A DNA stretch of 64,000 bases, taken from assembly GCF_000001735.4 (NCBI RefSeq), contig NC_003075.7:12959001-13023000 (forward strand). The letters are read 5' to 3'. The notes under the pieces were generated by a model. The model saw only the letters and a list, made by a program, of their open reading frames with translations, had not been told where the DNA came from and made no database searches. Positions 11,187 to 22,225 of this stretch are shown here, in pieces (the stretch's first letter is position 1; each line of letters opens with the position of its first letter). A program made the translations under genes and the position numbers. Source of the DNA: Arabidopsis thaliana. Its lineage: Eukaryota; Streptophyta; Magnoliopsida; Brassicales; Brassicaceae.

Positions 11187-13404
11187 ATGGCTTTTGGTTC
11201 TCCTAGGAATAATTCTATATTAGCTGCGGCTGGATTTCCTCGGAAAGTGTCTACAGTTGCAATTGCTATTGGTGGTTTGGCATCATTCTTTGTTTTCGGA
11301 TTGTTGCTTCGTCTTTCGTATCCGAATAGTTCTTCAGTTGGTGGCATATTTTATGGGATAGGGAATCCTGAACAAGTTCATGTCCCTTTATCTTTGAGCA
11401 ACCATACTGTCAATATCCTTCAGAAGAGTAGTGACATCAATGCGTTTGATAAAAATCTGACTTCTGATTCTAGCTCTGGCTTACCTGTTGTTGTTAGCAA
11501 AAGTATACCACCTCCAGATTTCAGTAGTGATAGGAAGTTGGAGACACCTTTGACACAAGAAAAAGAGGATTTGGTTTCTTCGGATATAACTGAAAAGACT
11601 GATGTTCAATCAGGTGAACGTGAAACCAATGTTTCCAAGGCTGAAGACACTCCAAGTGCATCATCTCCTCCAGATGATGTCTCTGAAACTGCTTCAGCAG
11701 AACCAGGTACTGTTGTTATCTTTTAAACGCTTATTTCCGTAGCTTTTGTCGTATTTGGAACATTTTGAGTTATGGTAGCTTAAATTTCAATAAACAAAGA
11801 CTAAGCTAGTGTGGGAATGTTATAGAACATTTAGTTTTGCATTTCTATGGAAAGGCGTAAGTTTCTGAGAAGTTTTAAAGAAATTCAGCGGCTAAACTCT
11901 TAGCTATAGACCTACTGTAATTATTCTAGCCGAGGACTGAATATAGCAGATTAGAGTAAAAACTTGGTTAGGGAGCAGATAGTGAGTGCTGGGCTTGTAA
12001 GGTGGTCTCAGCATTTTGTTTTAGGGGTTAGAGTTTCTAGGCTTTGTGGGCATTTGGTTGAGAGTTCTACCTGTTTTGGTGAATTGGAATAAGAAGAGCA
12101 GTTTCATAGATCTGTTCTTGTCAGTTTCCCTTGCTTCTCATGATTCTAGCTGTTCGATGTTTTATATTTCTGTTATGAGTTTGTCGCTTACTCAAATCTT
12201 TGATTGCTTGTAGAGTGTGATTTGTATCAAGGTAGTTGGTTTTATGATCCTGGGGGACCTCTCTACACGAACAACTCTTGCCCTGTCCTGACGCAGATGC
12301 AGAATTGCCAGGGAAATGGAAGACCTGACAAGGGATATGAGAACTGGAGATGGAAACCGTCTCAGTGTGAGCTTCCTCGGTTTGATGCCAGAAAATTTCT
12401 TGAACTTATGAAAGGCAAGACACTGGCCTTTATAGGAGATTCAGTAGCTCGTAATCAGATGGAGTCCATGTTGTGCCTTCTTTGGCAGGCAAGTAATTCA
12501 ATTTAATGGTGAAAACCGGTATAAGGGATCTATTGTGTTGCTTTATTCAGCTTCAGGAGATCGTATGTATTATATTAAAGTAGGTTTCTGTTTTCAGGTT
12601 GAAACACCAGTCAATCGTGGGAGCCGAAAGATGCAGAGATGGTATTTTAAGCAATCATCAGTAATGATTGCCCGTATTTGGTCATCTTGGCTTGTTCATC
12701 AGTTCAACGAAAAATTCGATTATGCTCCTGAAGGTGTCACAAAACTAAAGCTGGATCTTCCTGATGAGCGCATAATGGAAGCTATCCCGAAATTCGACGT
12801 GGTTGTCCTCTCATCAGGGCACTGGTTTGCAAAGCAGTCTGTCTACATATTGAAAGAAGAGATCGTGGGAGGCCAATTATGGTGGCCAGACAAATCAAAA
12901 CCCATGAAAGTCAATAACGTGGATGCATTTGGAATATCAGTTGAAACAATCCTTAAGTCCATGGCTACACACCCGAACTACAGCGGTTTGACCATTGTGA
13001 GAACATTCTCACCTGATCATTACGAAGGTGGTGCTTGGAACACAGGTGGATCATGCACGGGGAAAGAAGAACCCATCCTTCCAGGGAAGCTAGTGAAAAA
13101 CGGATTCACAGAGATAATGCATGAGAAGCAAGCGACAGGATATAACCAAGCCGTCGATAAAGTCGCGGAGAATTTGAAGCTAAAACTAAAGCTGATGGAT
13201 ATCACAGAGGCATTTGGATATCGCCATGATGGTCATCCTGGTCCATTCAGAAGTCCTGACCCTAACAAGATCACTAAACGGGGACCAGACGGACGGCCTC
13301 CACCTCAGGACTGCTTGCACTGGTGCATGCCAGGACCAGTCGATACATGGAACGAAATGGTCTTGGAGCTCATAAGGAGAGACAGGAAAAGCTCATCAAC
13401 TTGA
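11187..13404 (+). CDS. TBL18: TBL18, trichome birefringence-like wall polysaccharide O-acetyltransferase family protein
   Basis: Three exons, 11187-11706, 12214-12488 and 12598-13404, give 533 residues. A short cytosolic N-terminus (MAFGSPRNNS) precedes a membrane anchor at residues 21-43, so this is a type II Golgi protein. A Ser/Asp/Glu-rich stem follows. The TBL domain starts ECDLYQGSW and carries the esterase motif FIGDSVARNQ (GDS near 248-250). The family DxxH motif is DCLHWCMPG (D503, H506) near the C-terminus. Relatives transfer acetyl groups to xylan, mannan or pectin; the substrate of this member is not readable from sequence. Intron 2 uses a GC donor (AG|gcaagt at 12489), and the nearby GT alternative would hit a stop at once. 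The start at 11187 is preferred because the anchor then sits at the normal distance. Confidence 0.93.
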
Positions 13405-13746
13405 CTTGGTTTGAAACTCAAAGGATGAGAGAGCATATTACACGACTTATACTATTAATCTGATTCTTGGTTACTGATAAACTCAAAGATAAACTCACTT
13501 GTAGATTTGTGCTAGGCACGGTGAGTTAGGATTAGAATTTGTTCCACTATACTTGTTGGTTCGTTTGTCCTGAGATTGAAATTTAAGATTTGGGAGTTAT
13601 GAGTTCAAGTTTATTCATACTAGTCGAAATTTCATAAATTATATAAACTGGGGGGGGCGCATTTGCAAAATAGCTGAGTAATAATCGCCTATCTCACTGA
13701 CTCACCCAAAGCCCGACCAAAAGCTTTTGATTCCTCAAGAGTGAAA
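13405..13746. other. TBL18 3' UTR and CLPT1 promoter
   Basis: Compact 342-base spacer between two genes on the same strand. It holds a run of seven G at about 13,651 and no ORF of note. The CLPT1 5' UTR must begin within the last 100 bases. Confidence 0.6.
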
Positions 13747-15580
13747 ATGGCGTCGTACACAGTCTCCTTTATCCCTTTGACGCTCTCTAATCCTCGGATC
13801 TTTGTTTCGAGACAGAATGGATCTCCCTCGTCTTCTTCTCGGATTCCTCTAACGTCTTCTCTGTTAGGTAAGAAGCTTCTGGCGACACAACCGTCGCATC
13901 GCTGCTTCGTCCCCAAGCTCCGGTGCTTGACCTCGGCCAGCACGGTCTTAAACGTCCCTATTGCGTTAGTTTTTTTATCTGACAGCTCTTTTACATCTTT
14001 ATCATTTCTGGGTTTTTCCTTTCACCACGGATATTGAAGCTTAGGGTGTTAAGGTTGAATTTTTCAGGCAACCGGAGAATGGTTCTTCGGATAAGATCCC
14101 AAAGTGAGTCTCACTCCAAATTACGTATAGAATTTGTAATTGTAGAGCTTATACGTTTGAATTGTTGAGGTTTTTTTTTTAATTGTTTGATTTTAGATGG
14201 TCGGCGAGAGCTATAAAGTCACTTGCAATGGGAGAATTGGAGGCTAGGAAGCTCAAGTATCCAAGTACCGGGACCGAAGCCATTCTCATGGGTATTTTAG
14301 TCGAAGGTTTGTGATTCTGAGACCTATATTTGCTTCAGCTTTGTGTTTTGCCGCGTCTTCTAGTTTAGATTTTGATTTCTAAGGATCACTATGTTGCTTT
14401 GGATATTTATGCTTTGTCATTGTGAAAGCTTGTATTTTAGTTTTGAGGGATTCTGTACAATAATGCTGGTGAGATTGTTTCGGCTAAGTGTGTGCTTCAG
14501 CTCATCTGAGCTTTAACTGAATCCAAGCATTGCATAAGCAAGAGCTTTTATGATTAGTTGTCCTGTTTCTTAATCATTAAGTTGATGCTGTATAAGTCGG
14601 TTGTGGAATGCCTTATGTTGGTTGATAGAGGAGAATTGGGTAACTTAACCGTAGAAAGTATAAACTGGAAACTGAAAAGTCTTACATTGAGTTGAGAGAT
14701 CTGTATAAGATAATGCTGGTGAAGATTTCTCTGTCTTGCTTTGTGCTTTAGTCCACCCTCTTAACTGATTCCGAGCATACCTTATAAGTACAGGCTGTGT
14801 TTGTTCCTATAAAACAAAATACATGTGAAATAAGGTAACCATAAAAAACTGTAACTTTATTATATTCAGTTGTTGAATGCTTATGCGGTTTGATCGAGAG
14901 GAGAGAACTGGGTGGAATCATCAGAAAGAAAGTTTTATCTTTGTGTTTTATACCCTTCTTCTTTCTGTTATTCAAAAGGCATTTATGGTAAATCGTTTTG
15001 GATTATGTGGTTTACTGACGTATATTAAGCTTGTCATAGTTGGTTTTGATTTTAGGCACTAGCACAGTTGCTAAGTTCCTGAGGGGGAATGGAGTCACAC
15101 TTTTCAAGGTTCGAGATGAGACGTTAAGCCTGCTGGGGAAATCAGACATGTACTTTTTCAGCCCAGAGCATCCTCCTCTAACTGAGCCGGCTCAAAAGGC
15201 CATTGCCTGGGCCATTGATGAGAAGAATAAATCTGGTGTGCATAAACAACACCTCCTTAATATTTTGTGGATCCTTGCTGTTTCCCATCCATTATATTAT
15301 ATTGCCAACTGAAACTATTTGGTCACAGATGTGGATGGGGAACTAACCACGGCCTACTTGCTTCTGGGGGTTTGGTCTCAAAAGGATTCAGCAGGCCGCC
15401 AGATTTTGGAGAAGCTCGGGTTTAACGAAGATAAAGCCAAAGAAGTTGAGAAATCGGTAAGTTTCTTAACACCAAATCCTACAGGATAGAAAAGCTTTCT
15501 CAAAGTCACAAGTGTTGAGTGTCTGTTTGGTGCAGATGAATGAAGATGTAGATTTGAGCTTCAAGAAACAAGGTCAATAG
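13747..15580 (+). CDS. CLPT1: CLPT1, plastid Clp protease accessory subunit with Clp N-domain
   Basis: Six exons (13747-13964, 14068-14103, 14197-14306, 15056-15235, 15329-15456, 15536-15580) give 238 residues. The N-terminus MASYTVSFIPLTLSNPRIFV is rich in Ser and Thr and poor in acids, a typical chloroplast transit peptide to about residue 65. The remainder is a Clp N-terminal-type domain (WSARAIKSLAMGELEARKL, KYPSTGTEAILMGILVEG, and a second repeat around AQKAIAWAIDEKN and TAYLLLGVWSQ) without any ATPase module. Such proteins bind and stabilise the plastid ClpP/R core rather than unfold substrate. The start is the ATG in the context aaaATGGC at 13747. Intron 3 is unusually long (749 bases) and contains an old internal duplication (separate entry). 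Confidence 0.93.
14453..14915 (+). repeat. Old tandem duplication inside CLPT1 intron 3
   Basis: The order ctgtacaataatgctggtga, cttcagctc, taactga, gagcat, then a gaatgc...gttgat...aggagaattggg block at about 14,453-14,640 recurs in diverged form at about 14,701-14,912. Period is about 250 bases. The copies differ heavily, so the event is old. It explains the long intron. Confidence 0.6.
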
Positions 15581-15980
15581 TGATGAGGTTTATATCGATT
15601 AGAAAAGCTTCTGTAATTGTTATGGAGTAGCAAAAGCAACTCTTGATTAAAGACTCGGCCAAAGACCCCACTTTCATTAGTATTCACTTTCCATACTTGT
15701 TTGTGGTTAGTGTCATTTAGCTTTTCCGCATTATCACAATATACAACTCTGGCAAATGATTCAGTGCTTTGGTTCTCCGATAGGTTTTTGTTACTAAAAC
15801 TCACGTCCTCTGTTGATTATTGACACCTTGGTGTCTTCATATGGATGCTGGGTAGGTATTTTCTTTACGCTAAAGATTGATTGTTATCTGAAGGAATGAA
15901 ACAGACGAGATAAAAAAAACTTGCAGAAGATGGAAACTGTAATTTCTTTCAAGGGTTAAAAAGTCATTCGTCAGTCAACT
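15581..15980. other. CLPT1 3' UTR and spacer
   Basis: Non-coding; contains the CLPT1 3' UTR. ORFs here have no recognisable domain. Confidence 0.5.
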
Positions 15981-15984
15981 GCAA

Positions 15985-16263
15985 CGTCTAGTTGTTTCCA
16001 TACTCGGTTTCAAACAAAAGCTGACATGCTTCAGAAAACCTATCCATAGATTCAAGCTTCTCCATCATCATCTCCTTGATTTCAGGTTGTAAGGTGGATT
16101 TTGAAATAGATTGTCACCGTCTTTAAACACCTGGATATGCTTGGGATATATTCCACTAATTCTTCTCTTCTTCTCTTCCACCGTAGTCTATCAACTCAAA
16201 CTTCTCTAGACACGAATACAAGCATTCGGGATAAGAGCCCCTATCGCTCTGAAAGCTGATGCG
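15985..16263 (-). pseudogene. Relic of the C-terminal FBD domain of an F-box/FBD gene
   Basis: Minus-strand translation gives SYPECLYSCLEKFELIDYGG then REEE, and after a broken middle part SISKSTLQPEIKEMMMEK and SMDRFSEACQLLFE before a stop near 15,989. This is the order of the FBD domain that ends plant F-box/LRR/FBD proteins (CL..SLE..EL..Y.G...E, K.L.P..K..M...L, S..C.L.F). The middle stretch between the two halves has in-frame stops (TAG after REEEKN, TGA before SISK) and seems shortened or shifted. No F-box or LRR part remains upstream, so this is a solitary fragment of a large, fast-turnover host gene family. Confidence 0.7.
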
Positions 16264-16935
16264 ATAGGGGATCTATCTGTTGATCTCTGAAAAGTTTTGA
16301 CATGGTATTAGCAATAATGCTAGTAAGTAACCACACGTCAGCAAGTGTTTGTGCTGAGTCTTAAACATACATTTTAGGCTCAATACTGAAAACTACACAC
16401 TAAACGGAATTATTAGGCTGGATACAGAAACTACACACTAAATGTAGTTAAGTGGTCAAGTGATCATCATTCTTCTAACTATAACCTTATTATGTAGACA
16501 GGAAACAAACCGATGACCTTATTCGTCTAAGCTCATAAGATTATAATATACATAAAACGCATTTGAAATCACGAATCCAATTTGTAGTTAATCCAAGCAT
16601 ATGTATAAACAAGCGTTTTAATGATTTGTTGTGATATTATGGATTTCATGTTCACAAGTTTTTGCAGTGTGATACAGAGCCGATACGTTTTGTTTAGGGT
16701 TTGATCAGTGAGTCGTGACAATAAAGTTTTGACAAAGTTCAGTTTTGTTTCTAGCTTGTGAATTTTTGGTTAATTTAATTGACCATTGAAATGGAAAGAT
16801 GGCTTGCTTGTTTTGAATCTCTCTTCAGTTCAGGGTGTTTTGTTTAGCTAAAAGAACTTATATTATTACTGGTACAAAGAATTTAACAACATCAAAATCT
16901 TAGCCAAGGAATCTAAACATCTACGACACATATCA
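16264..16935. other. Spacer and SAP10 3' UTR
   Basis: AT-rich, no coding signal. The right end must hold the SAP10 3' UTR. A short inverted pair cctatcgc / gcgatagg sits at about 16,242-16,269 at the edge of the FBD relic. A duplicated tact-acaaactaa-like stretch (actacacactaaa) lies at about 16,392 and 16,431. Confidence 0.5.
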
Positions 16936-17328
16936 CTAAAACCTCTGCAACTTGTCAGCTCTGATCAAAGGCAACTGTGTGGCCAAGGCGAGCCGTCCAG
17001 ATTGTTTGTAATCAAAGGGACAAGAATGCTCCTCCGGATAACGATGTGACCCGCAAAACATGTGTCCACATCTACACTTGAATCCCAACATTCCTACCTT
17101 CCTCTTACATATCCCACATCTCCTTTTTTTGACCGGTTCTTCTTCAACGGCGGGACTATTCGTAGGAGGGCAACACTGTGATTGCTCGGTCTCGGGTTCG
17201 AATCTTAAAGCGGGCGAGTGTTGAAGAACACTCTTTTTGTAGCAGAGAGAGCATAGATTGTTGTTCACTCGGGTGCCGTAGAGTCCACAGCCTCCCTCGC
17301 ATGGTAATGCTTCTGTTTCGTTCACCAT
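16936..17328 (-). CDS. SAP10: SAP10, A20/AN1 zinc-finger stress-associated protein
   Basis: Single exon of 131 codons, 130 residues, starting MVNETEALPCEGGCGLYG. An A20 finger lies at residues 10-32 (C-EGG-C, then CSLC). The AN1 finger fills the C-terminal half (RRCGICKRKVGMLGFKCR, CGHMFCGSHRYPEEHSC). All Cys and His ligands are present. SAPs act in stress tolerance, several as ubiquitin ligases or ubiquitin binders; this member is small and intronless, as usual. An in-frame ATG 18 codons upstream (17382) is less likely because the family begins just before the A20 finger. A TATATAT sequence about 90 bases upstream suits the TATA box. Confidence 0.95.
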   Translation of the reverse strand: MVNETEALPCEGGCGLYGTRVNNNLCSLCYKKSVLQHSPALRFEPETEQSQCCPPTNSPAVEEEPVKKRRCGICKRKVGMLGFKCRCGHMFCGSHRYPEEHSCPFDYKQSGRLALATQLPLIRADKLQRF

Positions 17329-18490
17329 CTTCTTTCTTCTACTTCTTGCGATAGTTGTTATATGAGAGTCAATATAATTCAATATTTTGTGTGAGCTCTA
17401 TCAATGACTCTAAAATCTAAATATATAGAGGATGTCTATTGTTCTTAGTTCTTCTGGAATTGTGTAGTGCAATTAAGTTTCCCTTTTTTAATACAATTCG
17501 GTAAGTGTTTCCTCTTTTGTAATAGTCATCTACGTTCGATAAGTGTTTGCTAACGATTCTTATTGCAAGTTATTGATTTTCCTTTCCTCATATAACTAAG
17601 AAAGGAAAAGTTACAATAGAAACGCTGAGAGATATTTCATAATAAGGAAACTGAGAAGACGTGTTTAATCCTCTTCGAACAGTCATAAATCCAATAAAGA
17701 AAAACGTTGACTAATGTAAGAAAAAAAAGACAAACCAAATAAATAACTAATCCAACTTGATGATAATTTAGACAACAGCAGCTTCCTGGTAGTTTCTAAA
17801 ACGTCGGTTCGTTTTCTAAATACAGAAAAGAGTTGCGTGCCGTTTTCACTATCTTAAGGAGTAATTAATTAGTTTCAAGTAAAATACCAAATTAGACAAT
17901 TCCACATGGTGATCTTTGATGGCCTCCCCACCACCGCACGTGAATTTGGAATACCTTGTTTAGTTTCATTATCAAATTACACCTAAACGCGTTACTAATT
18001 AAATTATTTATTGTCTATCAAAAAGCCACGCAACAACAGTCTAGCATTTAAATCTTCACGTGGGTCTAACCCGGTTCCGGTTTCATTATCCGGGTATATG
18101 TTTTGGCTTCGTCTGAATTTGAATTTGAGTTTTCTCATTCAAAAAACGATAAATAAATAAAATATTGGTCAGTTATTCTTTCTATGGTTCTTGTTTGATA
18201 TAGAAAGAATAACAGGTTTTGGATTTGTCTGTGTGTTTGGACTTTGGATTAGTATTCATTCGGTTTAACCAATCAAAATTCGCAACCTTAACACGTTATA
18301 AACCATGATGTAATGATTTAATCAATGATCAATTAAATGTATAGAAATTTATTTTCCATTTCCGCAACAGCTCAAAACGTTTTCTCTCTTTTCCGATTTT
18401 AGTCTAAAAACTGAAACAAACACAAAAAGCAACAATTTGTCTTTGAAAATCTCCTCTGTGTATGGTTCAGCTTCGGTTTACTAAATCTCT
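17329..18490. promoter_or_regulatory. Divergent intergenic region between SAP10 and the kinase gene
   Basis: SAP10 (minus) and the kinase (plus) are divergently transcribed over 1.16 kb. A minus-strand TATATAT at about 17,420-17,428 fits SAP10. The region is AT-rich, with several ACGTG cores (for example cgcacgtg near 17,936 and cttcacgtg near 18,055) and no ORF. Whether elements are shared between the two genes is unknown. Confidence 0.5.
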
Positions 18491-20446
18491 ATGCCGTCAC
18501 GATCAATCTCGGCACCGGTTCCGGTTCTTGCTCCGGCTCCGATCGTTTCCTCTTTAGTCCCAGCAGCGCCGTCAGGACATCAGAATAAGACAACGCGAAT
18601 CTTTCCACCGTTCGTGGTGGCTGGAGCCGGCGCCGGTTTCTCTCTTTTCATCACTCTCTCCGTCTGTTTCTGTAAATTCAGCCGGAAACGTTCATCACCT
18701 CCGGCGGAAAACGCTTCCTCTTCGCCTCGGAGACCGTCGCCACGTGAGTTTTCATATTCGTCTCTCCGTCGCGCCACCGGTTCTTTCTCGCAGGCGAATA
18801 GACTAGGTCAGGGCGGATTTGGCGTCGTGTTTCGTGGAACTATCTCCGGCGGCGAGAATGTAGCTGTTAAAGTAATGGATTCAGGATCTCTTCAAGGAGA
18901 AGGTGAGTTTCAGAACGAGTTGTTCTTCGCCGCCAAGCTTGACTCGCCTCACGTTGTCCCTGTTATTGGTTTCTCTCATGATCGAAAACGACGACGTTTG
19001 CTTCTTGTTTACAAGCTTATGGACAATGGTAATCTCCAAGACGCCTTGCTTCACCGGAGATGCCCTGAGCTTATGGATTGGAATCGGAGGTTTTTGGTTG
19101 CCGTTAACATTGCCGATGGGATTAAGCATCTTCATAGTCTTGAACCACCTGTGATTCATGGTGATATTAAGCCTAGCAATGTTCTATTAGATAGTCTCTT
19201 CTCTGCCAAAATCGCTGATTTTGGTTTGGCTAGGTTGAAAGCAGAGCAAGTGGAGATTAGTGTAGCTCCGGAGCGTGATGGTGATGGATCTATGGTTGAA
19301 GAAGTAGAGAGTGTGGTAACTACTGTGACTGGTTATGAAGATTTTAACTTTGGGTTGGTTGATCAGTCTCCGGAGAGTGTTGCTAAGGTTCCTGGGTCTG
19401 TGAGTGCTTCTCCTGAGGCGACGACGGTTGTCTCTGTTTCTCCGGAAATGGGAGAGAAAACGGATGAGGATGGTGGTAGTGTTGTGGTGATGAAGAAGGG
19501 GAAAGAGAGTGAGAGCAAAGATTGGTGGTGGAAGCAGGAGAGCAATGTTGAAAGAGGGAGAGTGAAAGAGTATGTAATGCAATGGATTGGTTCAGAGGTA
19601 AAGAAGGAGAGACCAAGCAGAAGTGATTGGATTGAGGCGGCAGCTTTGTCTTCTTCGTCAAGTAAGAAACTTGAGAAGAAGACTAGCAAGAGACTAGATT
19701 GGTGGTTGTCATTGGAGGAAGAGGATGAGAATAAGAAGAAGAAGAAGCGGAGGATGGTTAGAGAGTGGTGGAAAGATGAGTATCGTAGAGAACTCGCTAA
19801 GAAAAGGAAGAAGAAGAAGAAGATGACTTTAGAAGCCGAGTTTTGTAGTGATGATGGGAGTAGTAGTGTGAGTCAATGGCGGCGTGGTAGTGGTAGTGGT
19901 AGCAGCATAGATTGGTGGTTAGATGGGTTAAGTGGTGAACGATGGTTGAGAGCAAGGGGAAATAGCCATGACTCGGTGAGCGGTGAGATAGCTAAGAGCT
20001 GCGGAATTAGTAGCACGCCGAGCATGAGAGGGACTGTGTGCTATGCAGCTCCTGAGTACTGTAACTTGGACAACAACGTGTCAGAGAAATGTGATGTCTA
20101 TAGCTACGGTGTTCTGTTGTTAGTTCTGATTTCCGGGAGGCGCCCGTTGGAGATGACGGGCTCCGCGAGTGAGATACAACGGGCAAACCTCATGTCTTGG
20201 GCGAGGAAGTTGGCGAGAAGAGGAAAACTTGTTGATCTTGTGGATCAAAAGTTGCAAAACTTAGACCAAGAACAAGCAGTGTTGTGCATAAAGGTGGCTT
20301 TGTTGTGTCTGCAAAGATTACCGATTTCACGACCGTCAATGAAAGAGGTCTTGGGAATGCTTAAAGGAGAAGTGAATCTACCAGAGTTGCCTAGTGAGTT
20401 CTCACCATCGCCACCATTAAAGACAACGAGGAAGCAGCGCCGTTGA
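18491..20446 (+). CDS. Receptor-like Ser/Thr kinase with long activation-segment insertion
   Basis: Intronless, 651 residues. A Pro/Ala-rich N-terminus (MPSRSISAPVPVLAPAP) is followed by one membrane segment at residues 41-61 and a basic juxtamembrane stretch. The kinase domain shows the Gly-rich loop GQGGFGVV (106-113), VAVK (K127), catalytic loop HGDIKPSN (223-230), DFG (243-245) and APE (520-522). The catalytic loop reads HGD, not HRD, so this is a non-RD kinase. Between DFG and APE there are about 275 residues instead of about 25. The insert is rich in Glu, Lys and Ser with repeated acidic-Trp-Trp motifs (D344-WWW, D403-WW, E425-WW, D474-WW). The extracellular part is tiny, so ligand binding is doubtful. 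I know related plant kinases with the same insert but no established function. Confidence 0.9.
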   Translation: MPSRSISAPVPVLAPAPIVSSLVPAAPSGHQNKTTRIFPPFVVAGAGAGFSLFITLSVCFCKFSRKRSSPPAENASSSPRRPSPREFSYSSLRRATGSFSQANRLGQGGFGVVFRGTISGGENVAVKVMDSGSLQGEGEFQNELFFAAKLDSPHVVPVIGFSHDRKRRRLLLVYKLMDNGNLQDALLHRRCPELMDWNRRFLVAVNIADGIKHLHSLEPPVIHGDIKPSNVLLDSLFSAKIADFGLARLKAEQVEISVAPERDGDGSMVEEVESVVTTVTGYEDFNFGLVDQSPESVAKVPGSVSASPEATTVVSVSPEMGEKTDEDGGSVVVMKKGKESESKDWWWKQESNVERGRVKEYVMQWIGSEVKKERPSRSDWIEAAALSSSSSKKLEKKTSKRLDWWLSLEEEDENKKKKKRRMVREWWKDEYRRELAKKRKKKKKMTLEAEFCSDDGSSSVSQWRRGSGSGSSIDWWLDGLSGERWLRARGNSHDSVSGEIAKSCGISSTPSMRGTVCYAAPEYCNLDNNVSEKCDVYSYGVLLLVLISGRRPLEMTGSASEIQRANLMSWARKLARRGKLVDLVDQKLQNLDQEQAVLCIKVALLCLQRLPISRPSMKEVLGMLKGEVNLPELPSEFSPSPPLKTTRKQRR

Positions 20447-22225
20447 CTAATTTAGGAATCATTTTGATTATTATTATTCAAGTGTTACACCGCTAGTTTT
20501 AGGAACTTTGATTCAATTTCACTATACTTTCCAATTTCTCTTTCTATAGTTTCACACGCATTATTGACATTGATTTTTTTTTTACACGTTTATACTTCGA
20601 TGTCAATATGTCATACAACACTTCTTCAAATCGGAGTTGCTCGGGATTGGATTATTAGCAGAAAGAAAAGGCTAAAACTTTTTCCACCTCCAAAAGTCAT
20701 TTAAAGGTCACACAAATCCTATGGGCCTAATCAGTTAACAAACCACTTCCAATCGAGTTAAATGAAATGAAGATACCAAATTGGGTCACGTTAGGAGTCA
20801 GCAGTTTGTGTTCTTTATATATGGACATGGGCCATCTTCGATTTTTCTTATTCGTTTCTACTTAAAATCACCAAGATTTATTGAATTTTTCTTCTTATTA
20901 TTATTTGGCCCTTATATAGAGTATGGTCTATCCATAATTTGGCCCAGTTTTTTAAAAATACTAGATATTTGGAACATGCATGCTTTTTATTTTTAAATGT
21001 ATCAGATTCAGATGAAACTCAATTATTAAAAAAAAAATCATACATAAACAGTTTAAAATATTTACTACTACTTAATTATTTTCGGATTAAGAAATCCCTT
21101 ATAACATTTCATAAAACATAGTATTCTGCATTTTTTCAAAAAGTTGTTGTAATGTTTAGAAAACAAATTGAAAATGCAACAGTTTTTAATGAATAAATGC
21201 AAGGCGTTATAGAATGTTGGTTTGTTTTTCATTTTAAGTGTTTTTCAATATTTTAAATAATAACAACAACAAAAATCATTTGCTTTCGACTAGAAACAAT
21301 GACTTATATCATTGCTTATACGAGTGCATGTTACAATCGTATGTGGCGGTTAGTCATCCTACTTGGCTCGATCGATGGTGTATTTGCTGAGGAAAGGGCT
21401 TTGTGTTCTGATTAAATTTGAGTTTTGATGGTAGTATGGCTTGAGTAAAGGTTGAGGATGTTGTTTCATTTTCATATGTCTGGCTCTTTCACCTCTTTGG
21501 TGGGTATGTGTTGTATCAAACAATCGTCTCTTAATACAATACCAGTTGACAAAAAAAGAGCAGTAACTAATTCTTATAAACTATAGTACATTATTTCCTA
21601 TATATTTTATAACATAAAATAAATCATATTTTCTCATAATTTAAAGTGCTATTCAATGATTTTTAGGAATACGATCCAGCATATGGCCTTGCAGTCTATA
21701 GTATATATAAAAATAATTATATGGTACCTATGTCAGAGATATCTAGGATATATAGTAGATCGTCGTACAATTGATATATCATATAGTATGTGTATACAAT
21801 AAGAAAATAAACATATAAATTGTACGATCTCTAAAGAATACTTTAAAAATGATAAATATTAAGATATGGAATGTTGAAGGGAACCTATTAAAAAGAGAAG
21901 AAATTAATGATGAAGCAGAAAGACGTCATTGCTTACCCTAACAAACCTCTCTCTCCATCTTTTTCCGATACGTCTACCAATAACTTAGTATTTTTTTCTC
22001 TTAGTTTTTAATATTATAACCAAACCCTTTTACTATCTTTTTTCCGACTCCCATATCTTTTTTTTTTCCGACTCCCATATTATTCAACTTTACAACAAAT
22101 CCCTGACTAGAGCAAATCCCAGAGCACAAGATCAGATCCTTCTGTCTCATCATCATCATCATTATTATAATCATAATTACAAGAAGAATCGTTGTTCAAA
22201 ATAATTAACGTATAACGACTTCTAG
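20447..22225. other. AT-rich intergenic region, bHLH118 promoter at right
   Basis: No coding signal. At about 21,760-21,837 an imperfect inverted pair (gtcgtacaattgat / aaattgtacgatct) flanks an AT-rich loop. The last 250 bases are CT-rich and then contain cat/att repeats near 22,145, as expected for the promoter and 5' UTR of bHLH118. Confidence 0.5.

Noticed and set aside
19187-19689. Three minus-strand ORFs of 92-131 codons under the kinase insert
   Set aside because: Antisense shadows of the Glu/Lys/Ser-rich insert, giving Ser/Leu/Phe-rich low-complexity peptides.
21760-21840. Inverted repeat gtcgtacaattgat/aaattgtacgatct as a MITE
   Set aside because: Arms are about 12 bases with an insertion, no target-site duplication found; too weak to call an element.
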